Made by a program: the position numbers and the translations under genes. A DNA stretch of 47,643 nt from Oscillospiraceae bacterium. Its GTDB lineage: Bacteria > Bacillota > Clostridia > Oscillospirales > Acutalibacteraceae. The notes under the pieces were generated by a model that saw only the letters and a list, made by a program, of their open reading frames with translations, was not told the DNA's origin and did no database searches. Numbering within the stretch: position 1 is the stretch's first letter; every line of letters starts with the position of its first letter. The DNA lies in NCBI GenBank assembly GCA_015065865.1, contig SVPM01000009.1:1-47643 (forward strand). Direction: 5' to 3'. Shown here piece after piece: positions 7,157 to 16,492 of the stretch.

Positions 7157-7380
7157 CGGTATTGGTGATCGTTTTGGTGTTGGCCGCTGTGGGAGCGGCT
7201 GTGTGGCGGTGGCGACCGAACACACCGCCCGCACCCGCGGAGGATGAGGCGACGGTGCTTCGCCGATGCAGACAACAAGCACAGATGCAGAATTTTTGGG
7301 CTTATGACGGTACCGAGCAACGGGACGTGGAAGAAGTTGCGGCGGCACTGTATCGTAAAAGAGGAGGGAAAAAACGGTGA
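7153..7380 (+). CDS. Small single-pass membrane protein in the phage cassette
   Basis: This 75-residue protein starts at ATG 7153, six bases after AAAGGAGG. Residues 2-20 (TVLVIVLVLAAVGAAVW) are a clear transmembrane helix. The rest is soluble and charged (EATVLRRCRQQAQMQNFWAYDG). It sits between terminase and portal and overlaps the portal GTG by four bases. Small membrane proteins here are seen in other Firmicutes prophages without a defined function; an additional holin-like or superinfection role is possible but not shown. Confidence 0.65.
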   Translation: MTVLVIVLVLAAVGAAVWRWRPNTPPAPAEDEATVLRRCRQQAQMQNFWAYDGTEQRDVEEVAAALYRKRGGKKR

Positions 7381-9110
7381 CGGAAAACGTGTGGTATGCA
7401 CCGCAGACGGTGCAGGAGGAATACAAGCGCGGCACCGATTTTAAAAACAATTTCGGTGCGCGCGGTATGTATGAACAAAACCGCATCAACGAGCGGTTTT
7501 ATGCGGGCGATCAGTGGCACGGTGCGAGTGTGGGTACCGACCGTCCGTTGGTGCGGTACAACGTTATTAAGCGTATCGGGGAATACAAACAGGCGGTGAT
7601 CGGAGCGGCTCCCGTGGCGGTGAATTTTTCAGCCGAAGGTGTGCCGAATACGGTGGATATTCAAGGGCGGGTACAGCGTATTCGCGAACAGGTGGCGGCA
7701 ACCCCCATCGGCGGTGTTTCGGAAGTGCCGTATATCGGCGGTGAGGTGATTCCCACCACCGAGGAGGTCAATTTGGTGATGTCGGCAATGTCGGATTTCT
7801 TTCGTGTGCAATCCGAGCGCCTGCAGTTTGACGACAAGAAAGAACGGGTGCTTCGCAACGCGTATAACGCCGGCACGGGTGTGTTGTATACCTACTGGGA
7901 TCCGCAGGCAAAAACGGGGCTGTATGCCGATGAAAACCGCCGCACGCCGATCACGGGGGATATCGCTTGCGAGGTGCTCGATATTGAAAACGTGTATTTC
8001 GGCGACCCCACCAACGACGACGTGCAGGCACAACCCTTCATTATTGTGGCTAACCGCCAAACGGTGGACAGTGTGCGGCGCGAGGCGAAAGCGAATGGGG
8101 TGTCGGACGAGGAGATCGCGCGTATTACGGCGGATGACAGTACCGAGTATATGGCGGGTGAACTGGGGGCTGACGGCGACAAAAACGGCGTGGCTAAGGT
8201 CACGGTGCTCACGAAGTTTTACAAAGAGTGGAACACCACGGGCACGGCGTATTCCGTGAAGGCGGTCAAGGTGACCGACAAGGTTACGGTGCGCCCGCCG
8301 TGGGATACGGGGCTGCGGCGCTATCCGTTTGCGGTGTATTTGTGGGAGCGCCGCCGCAACTGTGCCTACGGTGACAGTGAGGTGACCTATCTTATCCCGA
8401 ACCAGATCGCCATCAACCGTATGATCACCGCTTCGGTGTGGGCGGTGATGGTGATGGGAATGCCCATTATGGTGGTGGACGGGGATGCGGTGAGCGGACC
8501 CGTGACCAATGAGCCGGGACAGATCATTACGGTGAACGGCGTGGAAGGTGACGTGCGGCAGGTGGCGGGTTTCTTAAATCCGCCGCAATTCTCACCCGCG
8601 TTTTCCGATAATGTGGAGCAGATGATCGCACAGACCTTGACCCAAAGCGGTGCGAACAACGCGGCACTCGGTGATATGCGCCCCGATAACGCTTCGGCTA
8701 TCATCGCGGTGCGTGAGGCGGCAACCATGCCGCTGACCATGCAGAAAAACCGTTTTTACACTTTTGTGGAGGACGTGGCGCGCATTTGGGCGGATTATTG
8801 GATCGCCAACTACGGCCGTCGTGCACTGAAAGTGGTGGAGGAGCGCGGTACGTGGTACATGCCGTTTGACAGTGAGCGTTACCGCGACTTGTTGATCACC
8901 ACCCGTATTGACGTGGGTACTTGCAATTTGTGGAGTGAAGCGCAGAGTATTGCCACGCTCGACAATTTGTTTGATCGCAAAGTTCTGGATGTTGAGCAGT
9001 ATTTGTCGCGTTTGCCGCGCGGCACGGTGCCGAATTTGGAGGGACTTATGCGGGAACTGAAAGAAAGACCGATGACCGATGGAACAGAGGAGGTTTTGAA
9101 CTATGAGTGA
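7377..9110 (+). CDS. Phage portal protein
   Basis: This 577-residue protein is the portal, the dodecameric ring through which DNA enters and leaves the capsid. It begins with the family's typical segment (YEQNRINERFYAGDQW, then RYNVIKRIGEYKQAVIG) and has a long central stem and wing region (FGDPTNDDVQAQPFIIVANR; PNQIAINRMIT). A C-terminal helical part contains TQSGANNAALGDMRPDNASA, as in portals of short-tailed and some long-tailed phages. The GTG start is coupled to the preceding gene. It is full length and uninterrupted. Position after the terminase and before the scaffold agrees with the call. Confidence 0.88.
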   Translation: MTENVWYAPQTVQEEYKRGTDFKNNFGARGMYEQNRINERFYAGDQWHGASVGTDRPLVRYNVIKRIGEYKQAVIGAAPVAVNFSAEGVPNTVDIQGRVQRIREQVAATPIGGVSEVPYIGGEVIPTTEEVNLVMSAMSDFFRVQSERLQFDDKKERVLRNAYNAGTGVLYTYWDPQAKTGLYADENRRTPITGDIACEVLDIENVYFGDPTNDDVQAQPFIIVANRQTVDSVRREAKANGVSDEEIARITADDSTEYMAGELGADGDKNGVAKVTVLTKFYKEWNTTGTAYSVKAVKVTDKVTVRPPWDTGLRRYPFAVYLWERRRNCAYGDSEVTYLIPNQIAINRMITASVWAVMVMGMPIMVVDGDAVSGPVTNEPGQIITVNGVEGDVRQVAGFLNPPQFSPAFSDNVEQMIAQTLTQSGANNAALGDMRPDNASAIIAVREAATMPLTMQKNRFYTFVEDVARIWADYWIANYGRRALKVVEERGTWYMPFDSERYRDLLITTRIDVGTCNLWSEAQSIATLDNLFDRKVLDVEQYLSRLPRGTVPNLEGLMRELKERPMTDGTEEVLNYE

Positions 9111-9921
9111 ATCTATGGAGATGCCCGTTTGCGACACCGCACCACAGGTGGAACAAACGAAATCGATATCGACAGGCGGTGCACCTGTCGGCGATGACGC
9201 GACACGGAACACGGACGGTGCGGACACCACACCCCCGCCCGTAGAAGGGGAAACGGCATCGACAAAGGACGGCGACATTGTGTACCGTTTTAATCACGAA
9301 ACGCGGACACTTTCGTCTGCGGATGCGCCGAACTTTATTCAAAAATTGCTCAAATCACAGTATGACTACGAGCACAAGGTGGTGCCGCATCTGGACCGTC
9401 TGCGCGCCCTTGCGGGTGAGGCAGACGGGGATCTCGGCGCGGTGGTGGAAAAGTTGGAGCAGGTGTGTGACGAGGCGGAATACCGCGACTTTTTGGAAAA
9501 AAGCGGCGGTAACGAGGAGATCGCACGCGGCTTGCAGGAGGCAGCACGCCGTATGCGAAATGCGGGTGCCACCACCACCGCTGCATGGGAGGAAAAGCAA
9601 GTGGTCGCCGCCCGTGATGCGCTGACACAGCGTATGGGGGAGGAACTTCGGCAATTGCAGGAGGAATTTCCTGAAATACGGGAACTTTCCGACCTGCCCC
9701 CCGACGTGGTCAACGAGGCGAGCGAGCAGCAGGTTCCGCTGTTATTCGGTTACTTGCGGTATCTTTATCGCAACAGCCGTAATGCGGCGGTGCAGCGAGA
9801 TGCAGAGGAAAAGGCGGCTGCAGCTTCGGTGGGTTCCCTGCGCGGTGAAGCGGAGTCGGTCGGTCGAAAAGACGACCAATCCGCGGCATTTTCATCCGCC
9901 TTCCGTAAACGATTTTTATAA
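9103..9921 (+). CDS. Phage scaffolding protein
   Basis: This 272-residue acidic protein is mostly helical with long coiled-coil stretches (residues about 60-200). It starts with a disordered Thr/Pro-rich region and ends with a short basic tail (SSAFRKRFL), the typical capsid-contacting helix of scaffolds. Scaffolding proteins template prohead assembly and are then removed. The ATG overlaps the portal stop, and the major capsid gene follows 20 bases later, the classic portal-scaffold-capsid order. There is no protease domain, so the scaffold probably exits intact or is cut by an unlinked protease. Confidence 0.82.
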   Translation: MSESMEMPVCDTAPQVEQTKSISTGGAPVGDDATRNTDGADTTPPPVEGETASTKDGDIVYRFNHETRTLSSADAPNFIQKLLKSQYDYEHKVVPHLDRLRALAGEADGDLGAVVEKLEQVCDEAEYRDFLEKSGGNEEIARGLQEAARRMRNAGATTTAAWEEKQVVAARDALTQRMGEELRQLQEEFPEIRELSDLPPDVVNEASEQQVPLLFGYLRYLYRNSRNAAVQRDAEEKAAAASVGSLRGEAESVGRKDDQSAAFSSAFRKRFL

Positions 9922-9940
9922 CAATTAGGAGGAAAAAAGT

Positions 9941-10897
9941 ATGGCTTACACAGCAACTAACAGCAATTCGAACATTAACACGGTGACTCTTGCCGAAACG
10001 ATGACGGCGGACTTGGAACGCGCTCTTTCGCAGAAGTCGGTCACGGGGATTCTTTCGGACAACGGCTTGAAGCCGAAGTTTATGGGCAACGGCATTGTGA
10101 TCGTGCCGGAAGTGGATATGTCGGCGATGGGTGACTACGATCGCGACACGGGCTTTGTGCAGGGGGCGGTGACCATTTCCCGCACGCCGTATCAGTTGTC
10201 GCAGGATCGCGGCCGTTCCTTCCAGCTGGATGCACAGGATGCGGATGAGAGCGGTATCGGCAATCTGGCCGGTGAGGTGATGGCGGAATTCGTGCGTGCA
10301 CAGGTGATTCCCGAAATGGATGCATACGTGATCTCCAAGATCGTCGGTGCGGCGGCTGCCGAAGACGGTCAGGTGGAGGTGCTGGACGACGAACTGCCCG
10401 CCGATTCGGTGTTTTCTAAGATGGCCGCGGCGATGATCGCGGCACAGGACGCCAGCGACTATGATGAAGAACTGGTCTGCTTCGTGGACAGTGCCATCTA
10501 TGCGGCGTTGCAGAGCACCAACGAGATCTCGCGCCAGTTGTCGGTGATGGATTTCACCCGCGGCGAGGTGACCACTAAGGTGCAGGCGTACAACGGTATG
10601 CCGATCATCCCCGTATCTTCCCCGCGTATGAAGACGGCGTATGAGTTTTACGACGGCACGTCGGCAGGGCAGGAAAACGGCGGCTTCGTTCCCGCGGCAG
10701 GTGCGAAAAACATCGGCTTCCTCATTTTGCCGAAAAAGGCGGCTTCGCTCGTGAAAAAGACCGAAAAGGTGCGTATTTTCGACCCGTCTAAGAATATTGA
10801 CGTGGATGCGTGGAAGATGGATTACCGCTTGTACTACGACGTGTTTGTGCGTAACCCCTACAAGCACACCATTCGTGCACTGACCTACACGGCGTAA
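9941..10897 (+). CDS. Phage major capsid protein
   Basis: This 318-residue protein is the probable HK97-fold coat subunit. It opens with a short N-arm (NINTVTLAETMTADLERALSQKS) and contains FMGNGIVIVPEVDMSAMGDYDRD, typical of the E-loop/P-domain region. It ends with strands such as DYRLYYDVFVRNPYKHTI that are characteristic of clostridial phage coats. There is a strong GGAGG site before the ATG and a stable terminator after the stop, both in keeping with a gene needed in large amounts. It is intact, and gene order strongly supports the call. Confidence 0.87.
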   Translation: MAYTATNSNSNINTVTLAETMTADLERALSQKSVTGILSDNGLKPKFMGNGIVIVPEVDMSAMGDYDRDTGFVQGAVTISRTPYQLSQDRGRSFQLDAQDADESGIGNLAGEVMAEFVRAQVIPEMDAYVISKIVGAAAAEDGQVEVLDDELPADSVFSKMAAAMIAAQDASDYDEELVCFVDSAIYAALQSTNEISRQLSVMDFTRGEVTTKVQAYNGMPIIPVSSPRMKTAYEFYDGTSAGQENGGFVPAAGAKNIGFLILPKKAASLVKKTEKVRIFDPSKNIDVDAWKMDYRLYYDVFVRNPYKHTIRALTYTA

Positions 10898-10940
10898 GGG
10901 GAGCAAAATACATCAATATATGAGCCGTAAAGTTTAACGA

Positions 10941-10972
10941 AGCGGGCGGGCGGAAACGCCTGCCCGCTTTTT
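10941..10972 (+). terminator. Terminator-like hairpin behind the capsid gene
   Basis: AGCGGGCGGGCG, a GAAA tetraloop, CGCCTGCCCGCT, then TTTT. The 12-bp stem has one G-U pair. Because no promoter is obvious between it and the next gene, it is probably a partial terminator that lowers downstream expression relative to capsid. Confidence 0.8.
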
Positions 10973-10988
10973 GTAAGGAGGTAACAGG

Positions 10989-11369
10989 ATGAAAACAGCG
11001 AAAGAGGTGTTGGAGCGTGCCATGCAACTTTGCGGGTACGTGAACGGCGAAGGCGCACCCGATCGGTTGCGGGATGCGGATATCTACAAACGCGGGTTGG
11101 CGCTGGTCAATCAGATCTATACGGATATGTTTTTTGCCGAAACACCAGAGGGGGGATTCTCACCTCTCACGTCGATGGAGCAGGAGATCCCGTTGTCGGC
11201 ACGGTGTGTCAACGATATTTTGCCCTACGGTGTGGCGATGTTGCTTGCACAGGCCGAAGGGGATGCCACGACACAGAGCATCTTCTCTTACGCCTATAAC
11301 CAAAAGCGTGCGGGCGGTGTAAAAACGATGCGGCGCATCGCCGATGCGTTGCCGAAAGGAGAATGGTGA
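10989..11369 (+). CDS. Phage head-completion (connector/adaptor) protein
   Basis: A 126-residue helical protein (TAKEVLERAMQLCGYVNGEG; ALVNQIYTDMFF; NDILPYGVAMLLAQAEGD) with the size and helical pattern of head-tail adaptor proteins that bind below the portal ring. It follows the capsid gene and precedes a large gp10-like protein, the position of P22 gp4-type adaptors in short-tailed phages. It has a strong AAGGAGG site. Sequence identity to a named family cannot be shown by eye, so the call leans on context. Confidence 0.62.
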   Translation: MKTAKEVLERAMQLCGYVNGEGAPDRLRDADIYKRGLALVNQIYTDMFFAETPEGGFSPLTSMEQEIPLSARCVNDILPYGVAMLLAQAEGDATTQSIFSYAYNQKRAGGVKTMRRIADALPKGEW

Positions 11370-13384
11370 TGCAATTTGCACAGATAAGACGCGGCGGGCG
11401 ATATACCAAGGAAGTGTCGGACTTTTCGGGCGGGTTAAATACGATGGAACCGCCTGCTCGTTTGGATGACCGCGCCTTGCCCGATTGCTTGAACGTGTAT
11501 TGGCGGGAAGGTGCCCTGCGTACCCGTCCTGCCTTGCTGTATGAGGATGAAACGGATGCGGTGTACGGGGCGGCGACCACCGCTTTTGAAACGGTGGACG
11601 GCGAATATCTGTTTATACACACGGGAGAGCAACTGACGGTGTATTATCAAAAACGTTTGGTGCTTTGTGCCGATACGAGCCACCACGTAAATGCACGGCA
11701 GCACGTGTTGTTTGCCGAGAGCGGCCGCAACACGGTGCTGATGCTTTTGACCGAAACGCGCGACGGGTCGGTGTTGCTTCGCACACCGTATGAGATCGCG
11801 TTGGAAAAAGAAAACACGCAACTGAAACCCTTGTCGGACAGTTATTACGTTCCGTTGGTGTTTGTGAACGGGCGCGGTACGGTGGATGGTTCGGCGGGCG
11901 GCATGGCGATGTATGAGGGGTTTAACCTGCTGACAAACGCCTATCGCGCCCAATGGACGACCGACGGTGTTGCCACACATTTTCGGCCGCCGTTTGGGGC
12001 GGGTGTCGGCACGTTTCGGATAGAGTACACCCATATCGATGGTAAGGTTTATACCTTTTCGGCCCGCGTGAACGAGATCGGCGGAGGTGAGCATTTTGAT
12101 TTGAGTGCTGTCAGCACCGTGCAGGAGATCCCCGACGTCGGTGAGGTGTATTTATGCGTTCAAATGCGTTCCGGTGCCTGCTCGTTTCACGATGCCGAAA
12201 CTCTTGAACCCGTGGCGTTGCCCGACGTGGGGTTTTCGGGCAATTTGACGGTGCACGGATATCGGACGGGAACCGTGACCGGTGCGGAAGTGTATGACAT
12301 GTCTTTTTCCGCGTGGTTCGGTGGTGACAACAGCGGATACGGCGGCGGTACACGCCTGTTTTTGAGCGGAAACGCAAATGAACCGAATCTTGTGCGGTAC
12401 AGTGACGTGGACAACCCGCTCTACTTCCCCGAAAACAACTTTATGTATGTGGGCGACCGTTCGCAAGCGGTAACGGCGTTCGCGAAACAGAACGGTATGC
12501 TGGTGATCTTTAAAGAACGGGAGTTATACGGATGCGAATACGCGTATACCGCCGTGTCGGATGAGAGCATTGCTGCGGGTAAAACGGTGGATATAACCGC
12601 CGCGGCGTATTTTCCTCTGACACAGTTGCATCCGGCGGTGGGGTGTGACCTGCCGCGCACCGTGCGGCTGTGCGGCAACCGCTTGGTGTGGACCTGCCGT
12701 GACGGCTATGTGTATATGCTCTCGGCGCTGAATGGGTGGTCGGAAAAAGCGGTGCGGCGTATTTCCTATGCAGTGGAACCCACTTTGAAACGGATGCTTA
12801 CGGGGGATGCGTGGGCGGTGCTGTATCACGGAAACTACCTGCTGTTTTGCGGCCGTGAGGTGTTGCTGTTCGATTATACGTCGAACGGATTTGCGGGATT
12901 TTCGGCGCATGCGGACGACAAAAAAGCAGGCACAAACGTGCCGTGGTACCGTTGGGAGTTGCCGAGTGCGGTAATGCAGGCGGCGGGACGTGACGATGCG
13001 GCGGTGGTGTTCTTGGCAGACGGCGAAATAGCACATTTCGGTGACGGAACGTGTGACGGCAACGGCCAACCGATCCACAGCCGTGTGGTGACCAAGCCGT
13101 TTTCACTCGGCACCGCCACACGGCGCAAATCGGTGTACGGCTTGTGGTTGCAACTGGCGAACACGGGAGACGCGGTGCAGGTGGGGGTGTACGGCGACGG
13201 TGTGGGAAGTACCGTGCCGCAGATCGTATCCACCGTGTGCGGCGAAGAGGGCGGTTTTTCACCGTATGCCGTGCCTTGCCGCCGGCCGCGTGTGCTGACA
13301 CTGGGTGTGGTGCTCACCGCCACGGCGCCGTTGGCGCTTTCGGGACTTAGAATGGAATTTTGTACGTTAGGTGCAGTGAGATAG
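11369..13384 (+). CDS. Large phage tail-hub/packaged-DNA stabilisation-like protein
   Basis: This 671-residue, beta-rich protein starts with a motif common in phage neck and short-tail proteins (SDFSGGLNTMEPPARLDD, then a conserved NVYWREGALRTRPALLY). The body has repeating beta segments and a DG/YVYMLSALNGW region consistent with a propeller, as in P22 gp10-type stabilisation proteins. ATG 11369 is preferred because GGAG lies seven bases upstream; an in-frame ATG at 11363 is too close to that site. It overlaps the preceding stop by one base. There is no tape-measure gene, major tail-tube gene or baseplate cluster around it, which argues for a short-tailed particle. Confidence 0.6.
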   Translation: MQFAQIRRGGRYTKEVSDFSGGLNTMEPPARLDDRALPDCLNVYWREGALRTRPALLYEDETDAVYGAATTAFETVDGEYLFIHTGEQLTVYYQKRLVLCADTSHHVNARQHVLFAESGRNTVLMLLTETRDGSVLLRTPYEIALEKENTQLKPLSDSYYVPLVFVNGRGTVDGSAGGMAMYEGFNLLTNAYRAQWTTDGVATHFRPPFGAGVGTFRIEYTHIDGKVYTFSARVNEIGGGEHFDLSAVSTVQEIPDVGEVYLCVQMRSGACSFHDAETLEPVALPDVGFSGNLTVHGYRTGTVTGAEVYDMSFSAWFGGDNSGYGGGTRLFLSGNANEPNLVRYSDVDNPLYFPENNFMYVGDRSQAVTAFAKQNGMLVIFKERELYGCEYAYTAVSDESIAAGKTVDITAAAYFPLTQLHPAVGCDLPRTVRLCGNRLVWTCRDGYVYMLSALNGWSEKAVRRISYAVEPTLKRMLTGDAWAVLYHGNYLLFCGREVLLFDYTSNGFAGFSAHADDKKAGTNVPWYRWELPSAVMQAAGRDDAAVVFLADGEIAHFGDGTCDGNGQPIHSRVVTKPFSLGTATRRKSVYGLWLQLANTGDAVQVGVYGDGVGSTVPQIVSTVCGEEGGFSPYAVPCRRPRVLTLGVVLTATAPLALSGLRMEFCTLGAVR

Positions 13385-13391
13385 GAGGAAT

Positions 13392-14630
13392 ATGACTATG
13401 GCGGATTATGTATATGCTACTTCGTCGGGGAAGACCTACGACGAACTGATCAAAGAATCGCAGGCGCGTTCGTCGCTGACGGCGGCACAGTACGCCGAAA
13501 AGGCCAACGCCGCAAACGAAAACTACAAAACAAGCATCAACGGTATGTTTGACAGCCGTATCAAAGTGCAAGAAGAAGCGGCCGCCGCCGAAGCAGGGCG
13601 GGTGCACGCATCCTACCGCACACAGTTCGATGCGAATGCGGCAAGTGAACTGGCTCGTGAACGCCGTTTGAAAGAGAAGATGGCCGCTTTGGGCTTGACA
13701 CAAAGCGGTTACAACGCAACCAACCAAACGGCAGCGGCTGTGGCGCGCAGTAATGCGGATGCCGCCACCCGCACGGCGCGCGGACAGGCGGTGGATGCGG
13801 TGTATGCGGATCTGCGGGAATACCGTGCCGAGGCGGAAAGTGCGCGTGCCGAAGCGCTGGCAAAAGGGGATTACGAAACCGCACAGCGCATTGCGGAGGT
13901 GGAGAACAGCCTGCTTGCCAACGCGCACAAAGAGGCGATGGAACGACTGGAATACGACACGTCGTTGGAAGAGTTCGCCTATGAGCGGGAACGGGACGAA
14001 AAGGAACTGGCTTACAAGATGCAAAAGGATGCGGCAGAGAACGAGCGTATGATGAAGGAATACGTGGACACTCACAATCGCGAGGTGTATGAGTTGATGC
14101 TGAAGGCGTATGAGAGCGGAAATACACCGTTGGCGGAAGCATACAGCCAAACCCTGTGGCAGATGGATGAGAGCGGGACGGTGGTACCGATGGTGATGGA
14201 CGTGAGTGCCGCCTCGGCGTACACTGCTCGGCAAAATGCGCTTGAAGAACAAGCGCGTTCGTCCAAAAATTCGACCGCAAACAAAACGAAAACGGGTTAC
14301 GACGAATTGGGCTTTGCGCGTAAATACAGCGATCAAATACAAGAAGCGCGCAAATTGGTCATGGATGCCGCACAGAGCGCTTACAACCACGTGCGAGAGG
14401 AAATGACCAACCGTGCACTCAATTTGATGTATCTTGTGGAGCAACACACCAAAGAGGTCGGCAGTGAAGGATATATGGACGAGGCGACCTTTAAAAATCT
14501 GTTGCGATACGTTGGTTTTACACCCGCGGAATACAACGGATACGTGAACAGCATTAAACGGGCACCGGTGCTGTTGCTCCCGAACGGGACAGACACGAAA
14601 TCCGGCACATCGGCTGCTAAAGGCCGTTAA
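13392..14630 (+). CDS. Long coiled-coil phage structural or ejection-like protein
   Basis: This 412-residue protein is rich in Ala, Glu, Arg and Lys and almost wholly alpha-helical from about residue 20 to 350, with long coiled coils (QVQ-like heptads in RIKVQEEAAAAEAGRV and EAESARAEALAKGDYETAQR). It has no signal peptide or membrane helix. In short-tailed phages, proteins of this kind stored in the head are ejected ahead of the DNA; a structural tail role is also possible. It lies between the large stabilisation-like protein and the fibre gene. I do not recognise the family. Confidence 0.55.
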   Translation: MTMADYVYATSSGKTYDELIKESQARSSLTAAQYAEKANAANENYKTSINGMFDSRIKVQEEAAAAEAGRVHASYRTQFDANAASELARERRLKEKMAALGLTQSGYNATNQTAAAVARSNADAATRTARGQAVDAVYADLREYRAEAESARAEALAKGDYETAQRIAEVENSLLANAHKEAMERLEYDTSLEEFAYERERDEKELAYKMQKDAAENERMMKEYVDTHNREVYELMLKAYESGNTPLAEAYSQTLWQMDESGTVVPMVMDVSAASAYTARQNALEEQARSSKNSTANKTKTGYDELGFARKYSDQIQEARKLVMDAAQSAYNHVREEMTNRALNLMYLVEQHTKEVGSEGYMDEATFKNLLRYVGFTPAEYNGYVNSIKRAPVLLLPNGTDTKSGTSAAKGR

Positions 14631-14645
14631 AGGAGGGGTTACTGT

Positions 14646-15674
14646 ATGGAAAGACAAGTGAATATCACGGTGGATGCCGTGGGCGGCGTGATGCCGAGAT
14701 CCCCGCAATACGCAGGGGTGCAGGGCGAACACAACGCCTGCCGCGTGGTGTTTGACGTGACGGCGTGGGCAAACGAACCTTTCTTGTATCGCGGTGAATT
14801 TGTGGGCGGTGACGGTGCGGGCGGCACCACCGCCGTATTGGTGCCGGAGGACGGGTGTGTTTCGTTTCTTCTGCCTGCGTCGTGGACGGCGGCGGGCGGG
14901 CGCGCGGTGGCGCGGCTGGTGGCGTCGATCACGGTGGACGGTGAGGAAACGCAGACGGTGTATGCGGTGGACGTGCCGCTGTATTTTGCCGCAAAGCAGG
15001 AATACGACGACACTGTGCGCGAGGAAGCATACACGGGATTTACCGCGCTGGCCGCCGCGGTGCAAAATGCGGTGGATACGGTGGAGGAAAAACTGGCGGA
15101 CGGTTCGTTTATCGGGGCGCAAGGCAAGGAAGGGCCTCAGGGTGTGTCGGGCGTGTACGTCGGCGGCGGCGAAATGCCCGATGGTTACAACGTGCAGGTA
15201 GACCCCACGGCAAAAACGGAGTTCACTCTGCCCGACTTGGAATTGATCGCGAGCGGTGAACTTTCGGATAAACGCAACTTTTGGAGCATTGAGTGTGACA
15301 ACAACGGCAACCCGTTTTCGTTGTATGACCGTGTGGAGATCTTGGTGGAGGTGCCGCAAGCGGAGCAAGACACCAAACTCTCGGTCGGCATAAACAAAGC
15401 GAAGCCCCATGAAGCCTATTGTCAGATCAATAACGGTACGTCGGTGAGCGGCGCACGCGTCGTGCGGGTGATATGGCAATACGGTACTATGGGTTGGCAC
15501 TGGATGGGTGGCTCTACGACGGAGGGACAACCGTATGCCAACGTGCAAATGCAGATGAATTCGTTGGGCGCGTGGAAAGAACACAACATATCCTTCATCA
15601 GTCTGTTTTGCTATACGTCGTCGCATACGTTGCCGCGCGGCACAAAATTCAGCATTTACGGAAGGAGGGCGTGA
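14646..15674 (+). CDS. Phage tail fibre/baseplate upper protein-like host-recognition protein
   Basis: This 342-residue protein has three parts. An N-terminal beta domain (residues 1-120) resembles BppU-type upper baseplate domains, with the motif VVFDVTAWANEPFLYRGEF. A helical neck follows (YTGFTALAAAVQNAVDTVEEKL). Then comes a short collagen-like stretch GAQGKEGPQGVSG leading into VYVGGGEMPDGYNVQVDP, a link very common in fibres of clostridial phages. The C-terminal half is a beta-rich tip that could bind cell-surface glycans. It follows an AAAGGAGGGG site. It would decide which cells the particle binds. Confidence 0.7.
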   Translation: MERQVNITVDAVGGVMPRSPQYAGVQGEHNACRVVFDVTAWANEPFLYRGEFVGGDGAGGTTAVLVPEDGCVSFLLPASWTAAGGRAVARLVASITVDGEETQTVYAVDVPLYFAAKQEYDDTVREEAYTGFTALAAAVQNAVDTVEEKLADGSFIGAQGKEGPQGVSGVYVGGGEMPDGYNVQVDPTAKTEFTLPDLELIASGELSDKRNFWSIECDNNGNPFSLYDRVEILVEVPQAEQDTKLSVGINKAKPHEAYCQINNGTSVSGARVVRVIWQYGTMGWHWMGGSTTEGQPYANVQMQMNSLGAWKEHNISFISLFCYTSSHTLPRGTKFSIYGRRA

Positions 15675-15676
15675 CA

Positions 15677-16051
15677 ATGGCGATCTTGCGTGTAAGAGAT
15701 AATAAAGGAAACGTGGTGTCGATCCCCGCCATCAAAGGCGACCAAGGTGACAAAGGGGCGGCAGGTGCAGGGGTACACATCGGCAGTTACGCGGGGGACG
15801 GTCAAGCCGGCAGCCGTTATTTTGATCTGGGTTCCCCCAACGTGCGGGCGGTTCTGCTGGCGGCAGACGACAACGACGTATTTCCGCCGACCGTCGTTAC
15901 TTCGAACGGCGCGTTCCGAAACGGTAAGAAAATTGCGTGGTTGGTGGATGCTTACGGTAACGGCACGGTGGATCTCAGTGTGATGTACGATGCGAACGCG
16001 GACGGCGTGACCTATCACTATATCGCTTTCGTTGAGGAGGAGAGCCGATGA
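15677..16051 (+). CDS. Small collagen-like tail-tip protein
   Basis: A 124-residue protein with an N-terminal beta strand, a short collagen-type triplet stretch (IKGDQGDKGAAGAG) and a compact beta-rich C-terminal head of about 90 residues. Such proteins are trimeric accessory fibres or tips. Start ATG 15677 follows GGAGGGCGTGACA at the very end of the main fibre gene. Its stop overlaps the next ATG. The function is inferred from the collagen motif and neighbours only. Confidence 0.6.
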   Translation: MAILRVRDNKGNVVSIPAIKGDQGDKGAAGAGVHIGSYAGDGQAGSRYFDLGSPNVRAVLLAADDNDVFPPTVVTSNGAFRNGKKIAWLVDAYGNGTVDLSVMYDANADGVTYHYIAFVEEESR

Positions 16052-16305
16052 GCGAAACGGTCTTGGTAGCGGTGCTGTCCTTTGCGGGCACGCTCATCGG
16101 CACGGTCGGCGGTATTTTAGCGGCGAATCGCCTCACCACCTACCGCTTGGAACGGTTGGAAAAGCAGGTGGAAAAACACAATCAAGTGATCGACCGCGTG
16201 TATAAACTGGAACAAGCGGATGCGGTGGAGGAGGAAGAGATCAAGGTCATCAACCATCGCATTCGCGACTTGGAACAATATCATAAAGGAGGAGTTTCGG
16301 TATGA
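16048..16305 (+). CDS. XhlA-like membrane-associated lysis accessory protein
   Basis: This 85-residue protein has an N-terminal membrane helix (VLVAVLSFAGTLIGTVGGILA) followed by a highly charged coiled coil (RLERLEKQVEKHNQVIDRVYKLE). This layout is typical of XhlA-type proteins, which work with a holin and endolysin in PBSX-like elements of Bacillus and in many clostridial phages. It overlaps both neighbours by an ATGA, showing tight coupling with the holin that follows. Confidence 0.72.
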   Translation: MSETVLVAVLSFAGTLIGTVGGILAANRLTTYRLERLEKQVEKHNQVIDRVYKLEQADAVEEEEIKVINHRIRDLEQYHKGGVSV

Positions 16306-16484
16306 AGGAAAAATTGCGTTCGTGGGCGCTGTGGGTGTCGATGGCGGCACTGGTGGTGTTCTGCGTGAAAGAGTTCGGCGGGGTGGATATTGCCGATTCG
16401 GTGAACGGGCTTTTAAACGTGCTGTGTCCCGTGTTGGTGGGGTTTGGTATTGTGAACAACCCCAACAGCCGCGACAGTTTGTGA
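16302..16484 (+). CDS. Phage holin
   Basis: This 60-residue protein has two hydrophobic segments (LWVSMAALVVFCVKEFG and LLNVLCPVLVGFGIV) and ends with NNPNSRDSL. It fits the phi-LC3 type of holins, which form membrane lesions that release endolysin to the wall. It is placed between the XhlA-like protein and the endolysin, which completes a conventional lysis module. The small size is normal for the family. Confidence 0.82.
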   Translation: MKEKLRSWALWVSMAALVVFCVKEFGGVDIADSVNGLLNVLCPVLVGFGIVNNPNSRDSL

Positions 16485-16492
16485 GGTGTGCT

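Noticed and set aside
13347-15677. A 776-codon open frame on the minus strand opposite phage structural genes
   Set aside because: Low-complexity His/Arg-rich translation, no ribosome site, and exactly antisense to three well-supported phage genes; it arises from codon bias.
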